64,000 bases of DNA from Trichoderma breve (taxonomy: Eukaryota; Ascomycota; Sordariomycetes; Hypocreales; Hypocreaceae): contig NW_026611593.1 of NCBI RefSeq assembly GCF_028502605.1, forward strand, positions 1,054,001 through 1,118,000, read 5' to 3'. The first letter of the stretch is position 1. Each line of letters begins with the position of its first letter. This document shows positions 48,515-59,388 of this stretch, piece by piece. The translations under genes were made by a program, and so were the position numbers. The notes beneath the pieces were generated by a model, which did no database searches, was not told the DNA's origin, and worked only from the letters and a program-made list of their open reading frames with translations.

Positions 48515-50302
48515 ATGGCTTCGGATCTTCCCAACGTGACCTCTTCCTCGCAGAAAGAGTCCTGTGAAACTACGCCGTACGACTCTTCATCATTAACGGA
48601 AGAGACAGCCAACAACAATGCCAACGGTGGAAAGAAATGCGACATCCCAAGTCAAGATGCAAATACCTTTAGAGAGCCAAAATCTCAGACACCGGGAAAC
48701 AATGACCTAGAGAGCGGACAATTACCGGCCCTCCGCGCTACCGTTTCGCGAGCAACAACTATATCGAAGAAGAGAGCATACACTTTCATGATACTAATTG
48801 TCCTCACGCAAGCGGTACAAATGTTTGCGTATGGCGCTGGTATCATTGGGGCATTCACAGTTGGACACGCGGTTGGAGCATCAGACCTCCAATCTACGTG
48901 GATCGCCGCAGCGTATCCTCTTACCCAAGGCTCATTCGTCCTAATAAGCGGCCGGCTGGGTACTGTCTTTGGCCATAAGAAAATGTTGACGCTTGGAGCA
49001 TCCATTTGGATATTTTGGACATTGGCTACGGCTTATGGCACCAACATCGTCGGCATTAGCATCATGAGAGCGCTTGCGGGAATAGGAGGTGGCCTCCTCG
49101 TTCCAAACGCTGTAGCTCTTTTAACAATCACATTCCCTCCTGGCCGACAACGAAACTTGGCACTGGCGCTCTTTGCTTCTATGGGACCAGTTGGTGGCGC
49201 TGGTGGATGTGTGTTCAACGGCTTCTTCCTTCAGTGGACAGACTGGACATGGCTCTTCTTCTTCTTGTATGACCTCCCCTACACTACTCTAAAAGAGATA
49301 TGATAAAGCTAACGTTAGATTATAGGGCTGTACTAGGAGCTGTAGTTTATGGAGCAGCAATCATTGCTGTACCAGATGACGAGCGGTTAGATCCCGAGGG
49401 CAAGATTGACTGGACGGGTTCATATCTCGGTGTCGCTGGGCTGGTGCTGTTCAATTTTGTCTGGAAGTAAGCGATACCTCCCATCATCCCAGTCATGTTC
49501 CAATACTAATGCGCATATCTATAGCCAAGCTCCCATAGTCGGCTGGAAGAACCCCTATGAATACATACTCCTCATTGTCGCCATTGGTCACTTTGCAGTA
49601 TTTTTAATTTGGGAATCGAGGTGGGCAGTCAGTCCAATCATCCCATTCGAGATCTGGAAAGTACCATCATTCGGTGCGCTAATCGTCGTGTGTTTCTTCG
49701 TCTTTATGAGCCTGGGTATTTATATCTGGTACGTCACCGTCTTCTTGGCGAATTTGCGAAATTGGGATCCTGTTTTGCTGGGATGTTCATTCTTGCCAAT
49801 GGCTGTCAGTGGTACCGGCGCTGCCTTCTTTGCGGCATGGGTTGTACGCAAACTGCCAGCAGAAATGGTGGTCTGTATCGGCGCTTTGGGTGCAGTGGTG
49901 ATGAATATACTTATTGCGACGATGCCGGTCCATCAAACCTTCTGGGCGATGGTGTTCCCCGCCATGATCTTGGCAGGATGTACAGGAGACATGGTCTTTG
50001 CTGCTGGTCAAATCATTGCCAGTAGCATCGTGACGAGAAAGCACCAGGGAACAGCGGGATCCCTGATAGGAACTCTGTTTACATACGGACTAAGCACTGG
50101 CTTGGGATTTGCCGGAACGGTTGAGATTTACATAAACAAGGATGGAACGAATCTGCTAGGCGGATATCGAGGCGCCGCTTACTTGGGAATAGGATTTGCA
50201 GGGGCGGCCATAGTCTTGACTCTTCTATTTGTCAGAATGAAGAAGAATACGGTCGAGGGCTGGCAGGGAGAAGATGCTGAGACTGCCGAGCCAAGTGAGT
50301 GA
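48515..50302 (+). CDS. MFS drug:H+ antiporter, DHA2-type
   Basis: Three exons (48515-49266, 49326-49466, 49525-50302) give 556 residues; the introns are 49267-49325 and 49467-49524. After a polar 85-residue N-terminus there are about 12-14 membrane segments. Loop 2-3 carries the MFS motif A in the form GRLGTVFGHKK. Segment 5 carries the antiporter motif C (MGPVGGAGG). The layout fits the DHA2 group of fungal exporters, which move drugs, toxins or metabolites out in exchange for protons. The last exon includes KLPAEMVVCIGALGAV and ends in a short acidic tail. It is tail-to-tail with the M3 peptidase gene, 247 bases apart. The substrate is unknown. Confidence 0.88.
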
Positions 50303-50549
50303 GACAATGCCTATGCATTTTGAGATGACAGGAAGAACAGCTGTGTGCATTGCATATTTATAAGAAATTGGATAGATTAAAAGCAAGCTCTGGGATTGAT
50401 ACATAGCGTATATGTTGCCAATACACGGGCACATAGGTAACAATAGCATTTAGCCATAATATGAACTGAATTGCATTTCACTAGAAAGTAACTTTTGACC
50501 CTCCTATGTAGCCTCCCTCTCCAAAACTATGGAATAACTTCCATCTCAT

Positions 50550-52809
50550 TCACACTTGAGTAGCATAGCTCGCAATCTGCTCTTGCAGCATCTCGATCCA
50601 AGCTTCATGATTAGCAACCCTACCCAGAAACTCCTTAAGCAATTCCATATAAGACACGACATTGCTTCCTGGCATCAAGATAATCTCTCTATATCGCCGG
50701 AACTCTTTACGGAGCTCATGAGATATAATATCGTCCACATTAGTCTTTGTGGTGTTTAGAGCTCCAGAGGGTAATAGTGGCTCAAATTTTGTCTTGAAGA
50801 TGTCGTAGCTGAGCGACCGAGATCTGCGCCTGGGTTAGTGCCATTTCAGCATTATCGAAATGCGAATTCCTTACGACAGATAGGTATAATAACTTGTATT
50901 ATATCCAATAGGGAAACGAAAGCGACAGAAGCCGTGAACAAAGTCGGCTGCGTAGCCAATATCCTCAGGGCCACTGACCAAGCATATCTCTCTACGCAGC
51001 TTGTTAAACTCTGCTGCAAGATTCATGTCGCAGATCGTCTGGTGATCAGGAGGCGTGTGAATGAGGAGGTCAAATGTGCTAAAATGCAGAGTCGAAAGTT
51101 GCGCAAGCCCCGTATGCGCAAACTGGTCAGCAATCAGCCTCTCAATCACGTCCTCTGGCAGCTTCTTCTCATTTTCTGAGTCCTCTTCCGTCAGGTAGTG
51201 GCCGGATATCGCGCGCACGATGTGCGGATTCCAGAATATGTATTCCAGCATAATACTTGGAACCTCGACAAAGTCGCGTGGGACTGATGATCCATGGAAC
51301 CGCGCGTATTTGGTCTTCGAAGTAAGGTTATGGATTGTGTGTCCAAGTTCATGGAAGCACGATACAACCTCATTGATCTTCAAGAGGCTTGGACGAGTAG
51401 CGCTGGGAGGTGAGTAATTTGTCATAAAAGCAGAGCAGGGATAGGTTCGCGTGCCATCCTGCCGTTCATAACCCTAATACAACAATCATTGGTTAGTAGC
51501 CGTTTTCCTATATTTATACCAATGATTGTAGACTCACAGGTCTCATTTTGAACATCCCTTTGTGGCCATATTTGTTATCTCGTGGGAATACATCCATATA
51601 GAAGTATCCGAGAAAATCACCCCCTTCTGCTGTATCGTCCCATACAGAGTAGGCATCCACTCCCTCATACCATGTAGTAATCTGAGGAGCATCACGCGGA
51701 TACTTTATAAACTTCACCCCGAATATGGCACCCAAAATATGCATCATTCTCGGAACGCATCTGTCAAGGGGGAAGTATTCAGCAACCTCGTTTTGGTCCA
51801 CTTGCAGGGATTTATCCTCTGCTAGGCGTGTGAAGAATGGTCTATCCCATGCAAAGAATTGGCCAGATAACGGCGCAGCTTGGGATTGCTCTTGTTGGAC
51901 CTTTTCGGCCTTCAAGGCCTTTAAAGCCTCAAGTTCACGCAGGCCTAGTTCTTGTAGAACATTGCGGATGTGCTTCAGGAAAAGAACGGCATCATCTGTT
52001 TTTAAGATTCTGTCACTCTCTCGCAATTCAGCGTGATGCTTGTAGCCAAGTGCACGGGCAACTTCATCTCTAAGCACAAGAAGCTCTTTGAGGTTAACTC
52101 CATTGAGCTCTTTCGCCCGATTTTCCATGTCCAACCACACCTTTCGCCTAGTCTCATCTCGCAAGGCGTGTTGCATCACGGCCGTATAATTGGGAATCTT
52201 GTGATCAATCCACAGCTTATCGCCATCTGCTTTCCATCGGTCCAGGTGAGACTGCGGGACACCTTGCAGTTCGTCTAGTGTCAACCATAAGCCGGCGACG
52301 TCTGAGTCGAGATTTCGGAGGTGCTCCATCTCGAGCTCATCGATCCTAACAAGACTCTCCTTCACTTTGGCTTTCACAACCTCGTCAGTGACCCCCTGTC
52401 CCGTTTTGATGAATTGACTTCGCAGTTTCTCCACATAGAGAAGCGACTCCGGGTCAAGAGACTCGTTTCTCTGCCAAACAGCATCAACAACTTTAAAGAT
52501 ATCGGCTCGAGAATATCGTCCGATACTATCACGATTCAATATTTTTCTGGCCTCTTTGGAAGCATCGCGAAGCTCCTTCGAAGGAGACACGTTATGAAGG
52601 AACCCAAGCTGAGGGGAGATACTCATCCGATCATTTTCATTGCGTATCAAAGGGAGAATGGCACTTTCAAATGTCGCCTCCTCAGGGGGTATTTGAGCTA
52701 CAGCATCCCAAACTTTTGCCGATGTCGCTATCAACAGTTCAGCTTGTTCAACTATGGACGCAGCATCCAAAGTGAAGTCTGGTGGTGGTTGGGGGGGCTG
52801 AGGCGTCAT
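50550..52809 (-). CDS. M3-family zinc oligopeptidase (thimet oligopeptidase / saccharolysin type)
   Basis: Three exons (51538-52809, 50875-51473, 50550-50829) give 716 residues, close to yeast Prd1. The enzyme cleaves short peptides, not proteins, in the cytosol or the mitochondrial intermembrane space. The zinc site is HELGH (H465, E466, H469), with the third ligand expected at E494 in DFVEVPS. Family blocks GYFYMDVFPRDNKYGHKG, the split ...GYERQDGTRTYP and the C-terminal Tyr-rich segment GYNTSYYTYLS are present. Introns at 51474-51537 and 50830-50874 rejoin conserved blocks; the second is only 45 bases. If this is a second paralogue rather than the housekeeping enzyme, it may have a specialised role. 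Confidence 0.92.
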
Positions 52810-53491
52810 GTCGAGTTCCTCTTATACACCAAAAGAATCATTGAGTAATATTGCTGTGAAAGTAACGTTATTGCTTCGACTTATATATGAATCCAATTCC
52901 GAAAGTCCGAAACAATCTAGATTAGCCATTCTACTGTAAAGTAGTAAAAGCGGGGTGAAGGAGGAGGCTGTGCTGCATTAGAGTGATCGACACAAGCTCT
53001 AGACTACATGGACTTCTCAAAAGAGTAGGAAGGTCGTTTTATGGCGCGTCAAATGATTCAAAAGAAAGACTCATATCATGCAACCAGTTGCAAAAGACTC
53101 AAGGCGCGACATTGACATGTAGTTGAATGCCTAGAGATAGCCGGATATTGCGGCATCGCGGCATCGAGCACCCGGCTTGGGCTCGAAAAATGTGACTCCT
53201 TCCAATATAACATCGTGAATCCTGCCAAAGTCAACAATTGCGTGATGCTCTTGAGATGACCAATAATACTTGATCACGATTTGATAATGTTGGTTACTAC
53301 ACCTTTCCACATACACACATATACAGACTGAACATGAGAGAGAAGCAGAGATATGATGAGAACTTTAAGGCGACAATTGATAACTAACTACATACTCCTC
53401 TATTTCGTATTTCGTATAACACACGAATCCATAAGGTTCCACAGAAAACACAAGCGCCCACAATACAAATATGGTCAAAAACAACAAACCC
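52810..53491. other. Intergenic between the M3 peptidase and the amidoligase
   Basis: The left part should be the peptidase promoter. A 61-codon minus-strand frame (53131-53316) reads protein-like (for example DFGRIHDVILEGVTFFEPKP) but begins at a non-ATG codon and shows no family motif. No other gene is seen. Confidence 0.35.
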
Positions 53492-54778
53492 TCATTTCCT
53501 GCTATTAGTCGGCAGCACAAAACCGTCTGAATCAAGAAAGCGGATGGTCTCACCAGCTTCAAAACGCCGCAACTGCTGCGTCCAAAAATTAATCTGATGA
53601 CCCAATCCCAGAGCAATAAGAAGTCGTGCCCATTTGGGTAAGTTAGACGGTTTCTCATCCCTTTGCAATTCATGAAGTAAACCAGCAGCCACTTGGCTAA
53701 AAAACGGAGTGTCGTGTGTAGCAATCGCTACAATTCGGCACGAGATCTCAACCCAGTTCTTGATAAACTCGGTGTCGAAACTCATTGGTGGGTACCTAAA
53801 TTCGATTGTTGTTTGTGATCCTTCCAGTCTGTCCGTACCATCACAGCCATAAACATCCCACTCGCCTACAGACTTTCCATCTTTTGTGCGGGTGCATATC
53901 GCCAAGCTAGTCTTGCAGCCTATATCTGTAAGTAGTCCGGTAAAGAGCCTCCATGTATTTGGTATCTTCCAGATATAGTCCAAAGTAAGGTGCCACTTAT
54001 AAGCGCTGTAGTGGTTCCACATGGCCGGTTTTATTTGCGATGGACGTATCGGCAAATGTTTGAGTAAGTCTGCAGCTGTATTATCTTTTGTGATCGAATA
54101 GCAATGTCTAACGGCGTCTTCGGCATCGATTGCAAAGCAGGACTTATCGCCTATATAGTTAAACCAGGTAGGATCTTCAGCACGAGCAGTGGAAGAAAAT
54201 GCTGCAAAAAGGGGTTGCTCGAGTAGCATGACCAATGTCACTGCTTTCTTGGCGATACTCAAAGTCATACCAGTTTTGACACCTACATGAATGTGAAGGC
54301 CGCACCTTTTGTGTGCTGAAATGCTGAGATCGGAGTTTCGAAGAGCTGAGACTATTTGCCATGTCTTCGCAAATCCAGATTTGAGCTCATGATCGTCTAG
54401 AATAGGTGAAGTAATCTCAAAGCCATGAGCTATCCTCTTACCAAATTTGTTTTCTGGAACACTGAGCATTTCTCGTTTGACGTGGAAATATAGGTTCTCC
54501 GAGTTGCTCTCGGGCGTGAATAGAGGCGTAGCCGGAGTGAAGACTCGCAAAGCGAAGCTACGGAATTCAGGAGGAGCATCCTTACAGATGCAACAGGTTG
54601 AAGTTTCGCGATGAGCGCATTCAGCGGCTACGGGTAAGCCCGGGGCTTGGCGTTTAAGACTCAATGCCAACTCACGTAACCTAACGGTTTGCAATCCGGC
54701 CGAATCAGTTTCTCCTTCCTGTAAGTGTACAATCAGCTCGAGTTCCCAACCAAAGGTGATCATGTCAGAATTGGCCAT
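53492..54778 (-). CDS. Putative amidoligase (COG-GCS / Amidoligase_2 family)
   Basis: A single exon of 428 residues. Amidoligases share the glutamine synthetase / glutamate-cysteine ligase fold and join a carboxylate to an amine with ATP. The family pattern is visible: ITFGWELELIV (E12, E14, the first metal-binding Glu pair), HGFEITSPIL (E121) after a variable region, the signature CGLHIHVGV (H162, H164), and a late TTIEFRYPP that supplies further acidic and basic residues. A CxxC-containing segment (HRETSTCCICKD, near residues 57-66) is unusual. The start is the ATG in MANSDM; codons upstream reach only a TTG. The true substrate is unknown; in bacteria relatives sit in peptide- and cell-wall-modifying operons. 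Confidence 0.83.
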   Translation of the reverse strand: MANSDMITFGWELELIVHLQEGETDSAGLQTVRLRELALSLKRQAPGLPVAAECAHRETSTCCICKDAPPEFRSFALRVFTPATPLFTPESNSENLYFHVKREMLSVPENKFGKRIAHGFEITSPILDDHELKSGFAKTWQIVSALRNSDLSISAHKRCGLHIHVGVKTGMTLSIAKKAVTLVMLLEQPLFAAFSSTARAEDPTWFNYIGDKSCFAIDAEDAVRHCYSITKDNTAADLLKHLPIRPSQIKPAMWNHYSAYKWHLTLDYIWKIPNTWRLFTGLLTDIGCKTSLAICTRTKDGKSVGEWDVYGCDGTDRLEGSQTTIEFRYPPMSFDTEFIKNWVEISCRIVAIATHDTPFFSQVAAGLLHELQRDEKPSNLPKWARLLIALGLGHQINFWTQQLRRFEAGETIRFLDSDGFVLPTNSRK

Positions 54779-55439
54779 CGTTGGCAAAGGAGTAGCGATA
54801 TGCTGCAATGATACAAGATACTCTGGATCGAATAATTGTTGGATTAGTCAATTGGAATACACAATTCAAAAGTAATGCTAGGTACACTGGGGTAATTTAT
54901 ACATCGGCATCACAAGAAAAAGTCGTTTCATCCTTTGATACATGAATGGTTTTCCAACTTTACCATCCTGTCAAACCAAAATTCACTCTTGAAATGCTAA
55001 TAAGTTCATTAACAAGGATAGAACAATGGATTCGCGTGATATAAATAGTCATTTGGCACAAAGAACCAGGTATAGCTTTGTTTTGCTTTGACACACGGAA
55101 TGAACACAGACAGGACACCTAGATCTACGTTCAATATGGTCTTTAGGACATGAAATACTGTACAAGGCATGCACAGGACAACTTTGGTGAACATACATCC
55201 AGTCAATCTTTTGTCTCAAAACACTACTGCATGTCTACATGCCTTGATTAAATGTAGCCAGGCTACATGAGATTGCAAAGAGCGCAGTTTTAGCATCATC
55301 AATTTTTGTATGATTGCATTTATTAGGTTACTAGTATGTATACCGATAATTACATGTTCCCATACAACTTCTAGGTCCCCAATCCGATAAACGGCGTTGT
55401 TTTCGCCATAGATGGAAACTCCTGTCGCTGATGACGAGA
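54779..55439. other. Intergenic between the amidoligase and the hydrophobin
   Basis: No gene is seen. It holds the amidoligase promoter and the 3' untranslated region of the hydrophobin gene. Confidence 0.45.
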
Positions 55440-55854
55440 TTATACTGGGCTCGTGCAGAGCAAATCTTGGCCGGCCTGTGAGAAAGTGGTAAGTATTTAA
55501 TCTGTCGATTTGGCCATTTTTCATATACGTGGAGCAACTTACAACTGGGATAGCACAGCAACGAGCACGTTGGCCTATAGCGGCGCACACAGCCGTGAAA
55601 GACGCGGCATCAGTGAAAGGGTTGGGGGCTAAGTTGCGAACGGTCAGCATCTTCGATCAGATCATCTTATGTAGCTTCAACAATTACTTACGGTTTGCAC
55701 AATCCAAATCGGCAATGCCAAGCACATCAGTGGCGCAACACTGGGGGGTAGCTTCGAGACCAGCAGGGCAAGGCGAGGCTTGACGCTTCACGTCAGACGA
55801 AGGGGCCGCAAGAACGCCAGCAACCAACAGAGTAGCAACAAAGAAAGACTTCAT
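55440..55854 (-). CDS. Class II hydrophobin
   Basis: Three exons (55692-55854, 55543-55628, 55440-55475) give 94 residues. Hydrophobins are secreted and self-assemble at air-water interfaces, coating aerial hyphae and spores. A signal peptide covers residues 1-16 (SFFVATLLVAGVLA), followed by a KR site at 23-24 that could be cut by a Kex2-type protease. The eight cysteines at 29, 39, 40, 52, 69, 78, 79 and 90 have spacings 9, 0, 11, 16, 8, 0, 10, exactly the class II pattern. The blocks CCATDVLGIADLDC and VAGQDLLC are typical. The last exon is 36 bases and was found by demanding the eighth cysteine. An unspliced reading would miss it. Confidence 0.94.
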
Positions 55855-56861
55855 TTTGAAGTGGTCGTATTAAGTATTAAAGAAAGCTGAAGCTTAATGT
55901 GTAAATGTTGAAGCGAGTGGAGTGTAGTGTTTGTTGTCTGATTTGCTTTGTGAATCTGAACACTTAGAGGCAGGTGATGAAGGGGTATTTATATCCAACT
56001 TCATGTTCCTAGTATCAACTTAGTTGCCTACAAAGGCTAGAAAGAATTCTTTGTTGTCAGAGGTTGCATCCTGCTTCGCCATCTGTCAAATCAAGATGAT
56101 AGCTATACTGCTGTGCCTGAATTGTTGAACCAGGATCTAGATGTCAGGAGGCCTCGGAACAATATGCCATCATGTCTCAATCATCAAGCAAGGGTTGCGA
56201 CTGTACAATGACGCTAGGAGCATATGGAGATGGTTGGTAGGTGGCGAGTGACGATCTAAACACCAACAGCCGCTTTGTTCCGCCGCTCTTCAACGAGTGA
56301 CTTATTTATAGATGTCTTTCAATTAAACTTTGTTCATTTGCCACTTCTCATTTGTGTTTCTAGAAAGACTTCATAAATGAACATACTTGGAGACTTGTTT
56401 GAAGTGACACTTTTCGACATCACTACCTCAATTGCACAAAGGGAATAACAGACGTCGAATAACTCTACGCATCAGTCTACGTATCTTACAATAGAGTCGC
56501 GTTATCGTTCGGAATTAAACTCGCATGGATGTACACTCCCATCAATATTACATCCCAATTGGTTCACAATTTGGCCTGGAGTCTCCCGTGGCAATTCCTC
56601 AAGGGCGCATATCCCGACAGCCCGACCCCAGATGAGCTGAACGGAGCATTCATGCCGGGCAATGTACATTGGCCAATAAACCATCATATTTCATCTAGCT
56701 TTCTAATGAAGAAACAGGCTTTACAATACCCACGGGGTAGATACCGTTTCAAGGAAGCTTAGCTACAGCCGTTGGCTATTGCATCGGGGGCAAGGGCCAA
56801 GGGGCAAGGACAGAAACAGGGAAACGCATTTGCTCAACGGAGTGCATGGCTTAGAACTTTA

Positions 56862-57634
56862 TTAATTTATTGTAGATCTTTTTCCAATTGAGTCACCTTC
56901 ATTACTTTTACTACTTGATGCCGCTCGAGTGTAAGCGGGAGCAGCGGGAGTAGCATGAAACGTCCAGCAATGCAGGTACGCCTCATTCCGGAATAGAGAA
57001 ATGACGAGTCGATCTTGTGGCTGAGCATTTTGAGATCGATATCCAATGAATGTGACTTCATACTCCATCTAGATAATTCTTGTAGGGATGCGACCTCGAA
57101 TGAATGTTCCCTGTCCTCTGTTTAAGTCATATTCAATCCCACTGAGCTAGATGAATAGCTATGGGCAGTCACCACATCGCCGAGAATTGCAAACATGCAA
57201 ACACTTGATATAAGCCGCCTACGGCCAAACGAAACTAGGATCTTGAATTCAAGCGCATAGGGTCATACGCCAATTTCCAACCACTGAAAGTGCTCGTTAG
57301 TATTCACCGGGACATCGGCTTTTTGCAGGGTAGCGTCGTCCGGCACGACGGCATTCACAACAAACGCGGCAGACGTCAATTGACATGCTTCTGGTACTTT
57401 TCCATCACTCCCCAGTTGTGGCTAGCCAATAGTGTCACCCCTGGGATGCACCTTGTTCTGAAGGGGGCAATTTTGGTGTGGCGTAAAGCGTGCTGGATAA
57501 ATGAATCCCAGATTGATGGACTCTGGTGATTGGCGAATTGCGCAAGTTAGCACGGGTGTGCATAAACTGATCGTCGCAAAAGCTGGTAGCTCTCGTATGT
57601 CTTCTACGTAATACCTGAAGATCACAGTCCTCAT
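56862..57634 (-). pseudogene. Possible broken gene or unresolved small gene
   Basis: Coding-like frames line up on the minus strand. From 57634 a frame opens (MRTVIFRYYVEDIRELPAF). It is interrupted by one TAG at about 57425 and continues in the same frame (QLGSDGKVPEACQLTSAAF ... NEHFQWLEIG) to about 57266. A GTATGA donor follows there, a CTAG acceptor lies at 57069, and the frame resumes as MEYEVTFIGYRSQNAQPQD to a stop at 56862. The single in-frame stop could mean a pseudogene or a missed intron. No family is recognised. Confidence 0.3.
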
Positions 57635-57694
57635 AATACGTGTTGATGCGTTATTCGAGCATGTAGCTCTCCGTACGCAAGACTATTCAATTGA

Positions 57695-57943
57695 GTTCAA
57701 TTATCCTTTATTCTACTCATAGTTTTCGGTGCCATCAACGGCTCTCATAATAACGAGGATGTAACCGAGAATGCCGCTGTTGGAAACAACTCCGCTCAAC
57801 GACCGATGAAGAAGCGTCACAACCGCCGATCTATTTATCCTACTCGTACGAAAACTTCCAAGTTCATTGGCGTTGCTTGGTGGCTAGCTAGTAGTTGGAT
57901 ACTCTTGATCTGCAGGGGTTGTGATGTTTCCATAGCATATTAA
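57695..57943 (+). pseudogene. Secreted-peptide-like frame lacking a start codon
   Basis: An 83-codon frame begins right after a TGA and has no ATG at its front. The first residues read VQLSFILLIVFGAINGS, a textbook signal-peptide core. They are followed by a polar stretch (HNNEDVTENAAVGNNSAQ) and a basic KKRHNRR segment. It could be the remains of a small secreted protein whose start was lost, or the second exon of an unseen gene. Confidence 0.25.
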
Positions 57944-58536
57944 AGTCTACCGATCAACCATTCGCCACAGGCCTCTATTTCCAGCTCCGCGCTTGAATGT
58001 TCTATGATGATATCCTTATGCGTCTTGTGCTATTTTTAACTACCAATACAGTAGAAGTCGAAATAGGTGTCGGATTTTCATTACAACGAAAGCTATCCCG
58101 CGCGGGCCATGTATGGCGCAGTGTGGCTTGTTCCGTGTAAATATCGAGACGCTCCTAACATCATTAAATTATTAAACTCAGCCTCCCATTATCCCAAAAT
58201 ATTTTGATTCTGGGCTCTGCCGGCCAGGAATTGGATCGTGGTCCTCTCCCTAGGGGATGAGTAATGGGAGCGGGGAAATACCTTCGGTGCCTAATCCACG
58301 AAATGTTAACCTGAATGAAGTCTCTAAATCTGTAGCTTACATTGTCAATAAAGTTGACATTTGGTTTCCCGCTCTTGACAGCCTCGATTTTCCAGCTTTC
58401 TGGTCATATGGTTTCTGTTTTCAGTGATGCATGACCTCTCTCCATTAATTGCATATCGCCCTTTGCGACTATTAAACGACGGACGCAACTTAACATTCCT
58501 CGTGGAGGTGATCAAAGTCATACCGTCAATAACCTT

Positions 58537-59116
58537 TTGGCCATATCTTACACCGCTCCGCTGTTGACGGACGCTGCATCTTGTGAAGTAATGTTCGCTC
58601 GCCCCCGCAGAAGATCCATGAAGGCCAGACATCCTCAATGCTTTGATAGTGTCCAAGTGCCAGTAGAGCTTCTCGAGCAGCCATGGAAGACCGCGGATGG
58701 GTTGAGCCGGGCGCTGAAAAAGAGAACCTTTGCAACGCGCTGCTATTCGAATACATTCCCAATCTTGAGCCTCTAATGCCAAAGGACGTCACACCTGCCA
58801 TCGCCGCGGAGACGTTCCGCGTTCTAAAAACAATACATGCAAGTAATGTATGTCATAATGACCTCGAGAACTTCAAGATACGCCCCGAGGTTGGGTTCTG
58901 CAACATCTTATACAGGAATATAGTAGGAATATCTATATATTGGACTTTGACGCCGCCAGGATAGTTGATAACACTCCAGAAGGTAAGAGGCTACTTAAAG
59001 AAGAAGCCAACAACTTGGCTCGGTTGTACCAAATTATTCTTTCAGGCGAGAATCCTCGCAAAAGATTCCCTAGAGAAATGCTTCGGCTAATGGCCGAGAG
59101 GCAGATGCAACAGTAG
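58537..59116 (+). pseudogene. Kinase-like (aminoglycoside phosphotransferase / protein kinase fold) remnant
   Basis: Three overlapping plus-strand frames carry consecutive pieces of a kinase-fold protein. One gives LLFEYIPNLEPL and, later, the catalytic-loop-like VCHNDLE...N. After a one-base frame change, the next gives IYILDFDAARIVDN, a DFG-like metal motif, then LKEEANNLARLYQIILSGE and a stop at 59116. The piece between the loop and DFD is too short to be an intron, so a frameshift is likely. Small fungal kinase-like genes of this type are common, and the N-lobe is not recognisable here. Confidence 0.45.
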
Positions 59117-59388
59117 GGATGACTCAAAGTGGCTTGTGCTGGGTTTAAACAATTCACTCGCCCAAATATGAGCAGAGTTCTACTTGTGTTATCCAATTTC
59201 ATCTGCTCTTTACTGTCTTGTATCTACACACGCAATACGATTAAAATAGAATATTTCTCATTGAACTCATTGTATCATTATGATGTGATTAGCCTCTGCA
59301 TTTGCATAACGAAATGGGAAAAAACCCTTGCCAGGAACTGGTGGGAAAAACCCATAACAAGGCCTTGCAGTAAATCCCAGCCTTCCAG

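Larger units (their letters stand above)
55855..58536. other. Gene-poor stretch with two gene-like relics
   Basis: 55855-56000 is the promoter side of the hydrophobin gene. Two coding-like relics, at 56862-57634 and 57695-57943, are listed separately. The rest shows no gene. Confidence 0.4.

Noticed and set aside
53131..53316. A 61-codon frame beside the amidoligase, considered as a substrate peptide
   Set aside because: No ATG, no signal peptide and no repeats or core-peptide features. Kept only as part of the intergenic description.
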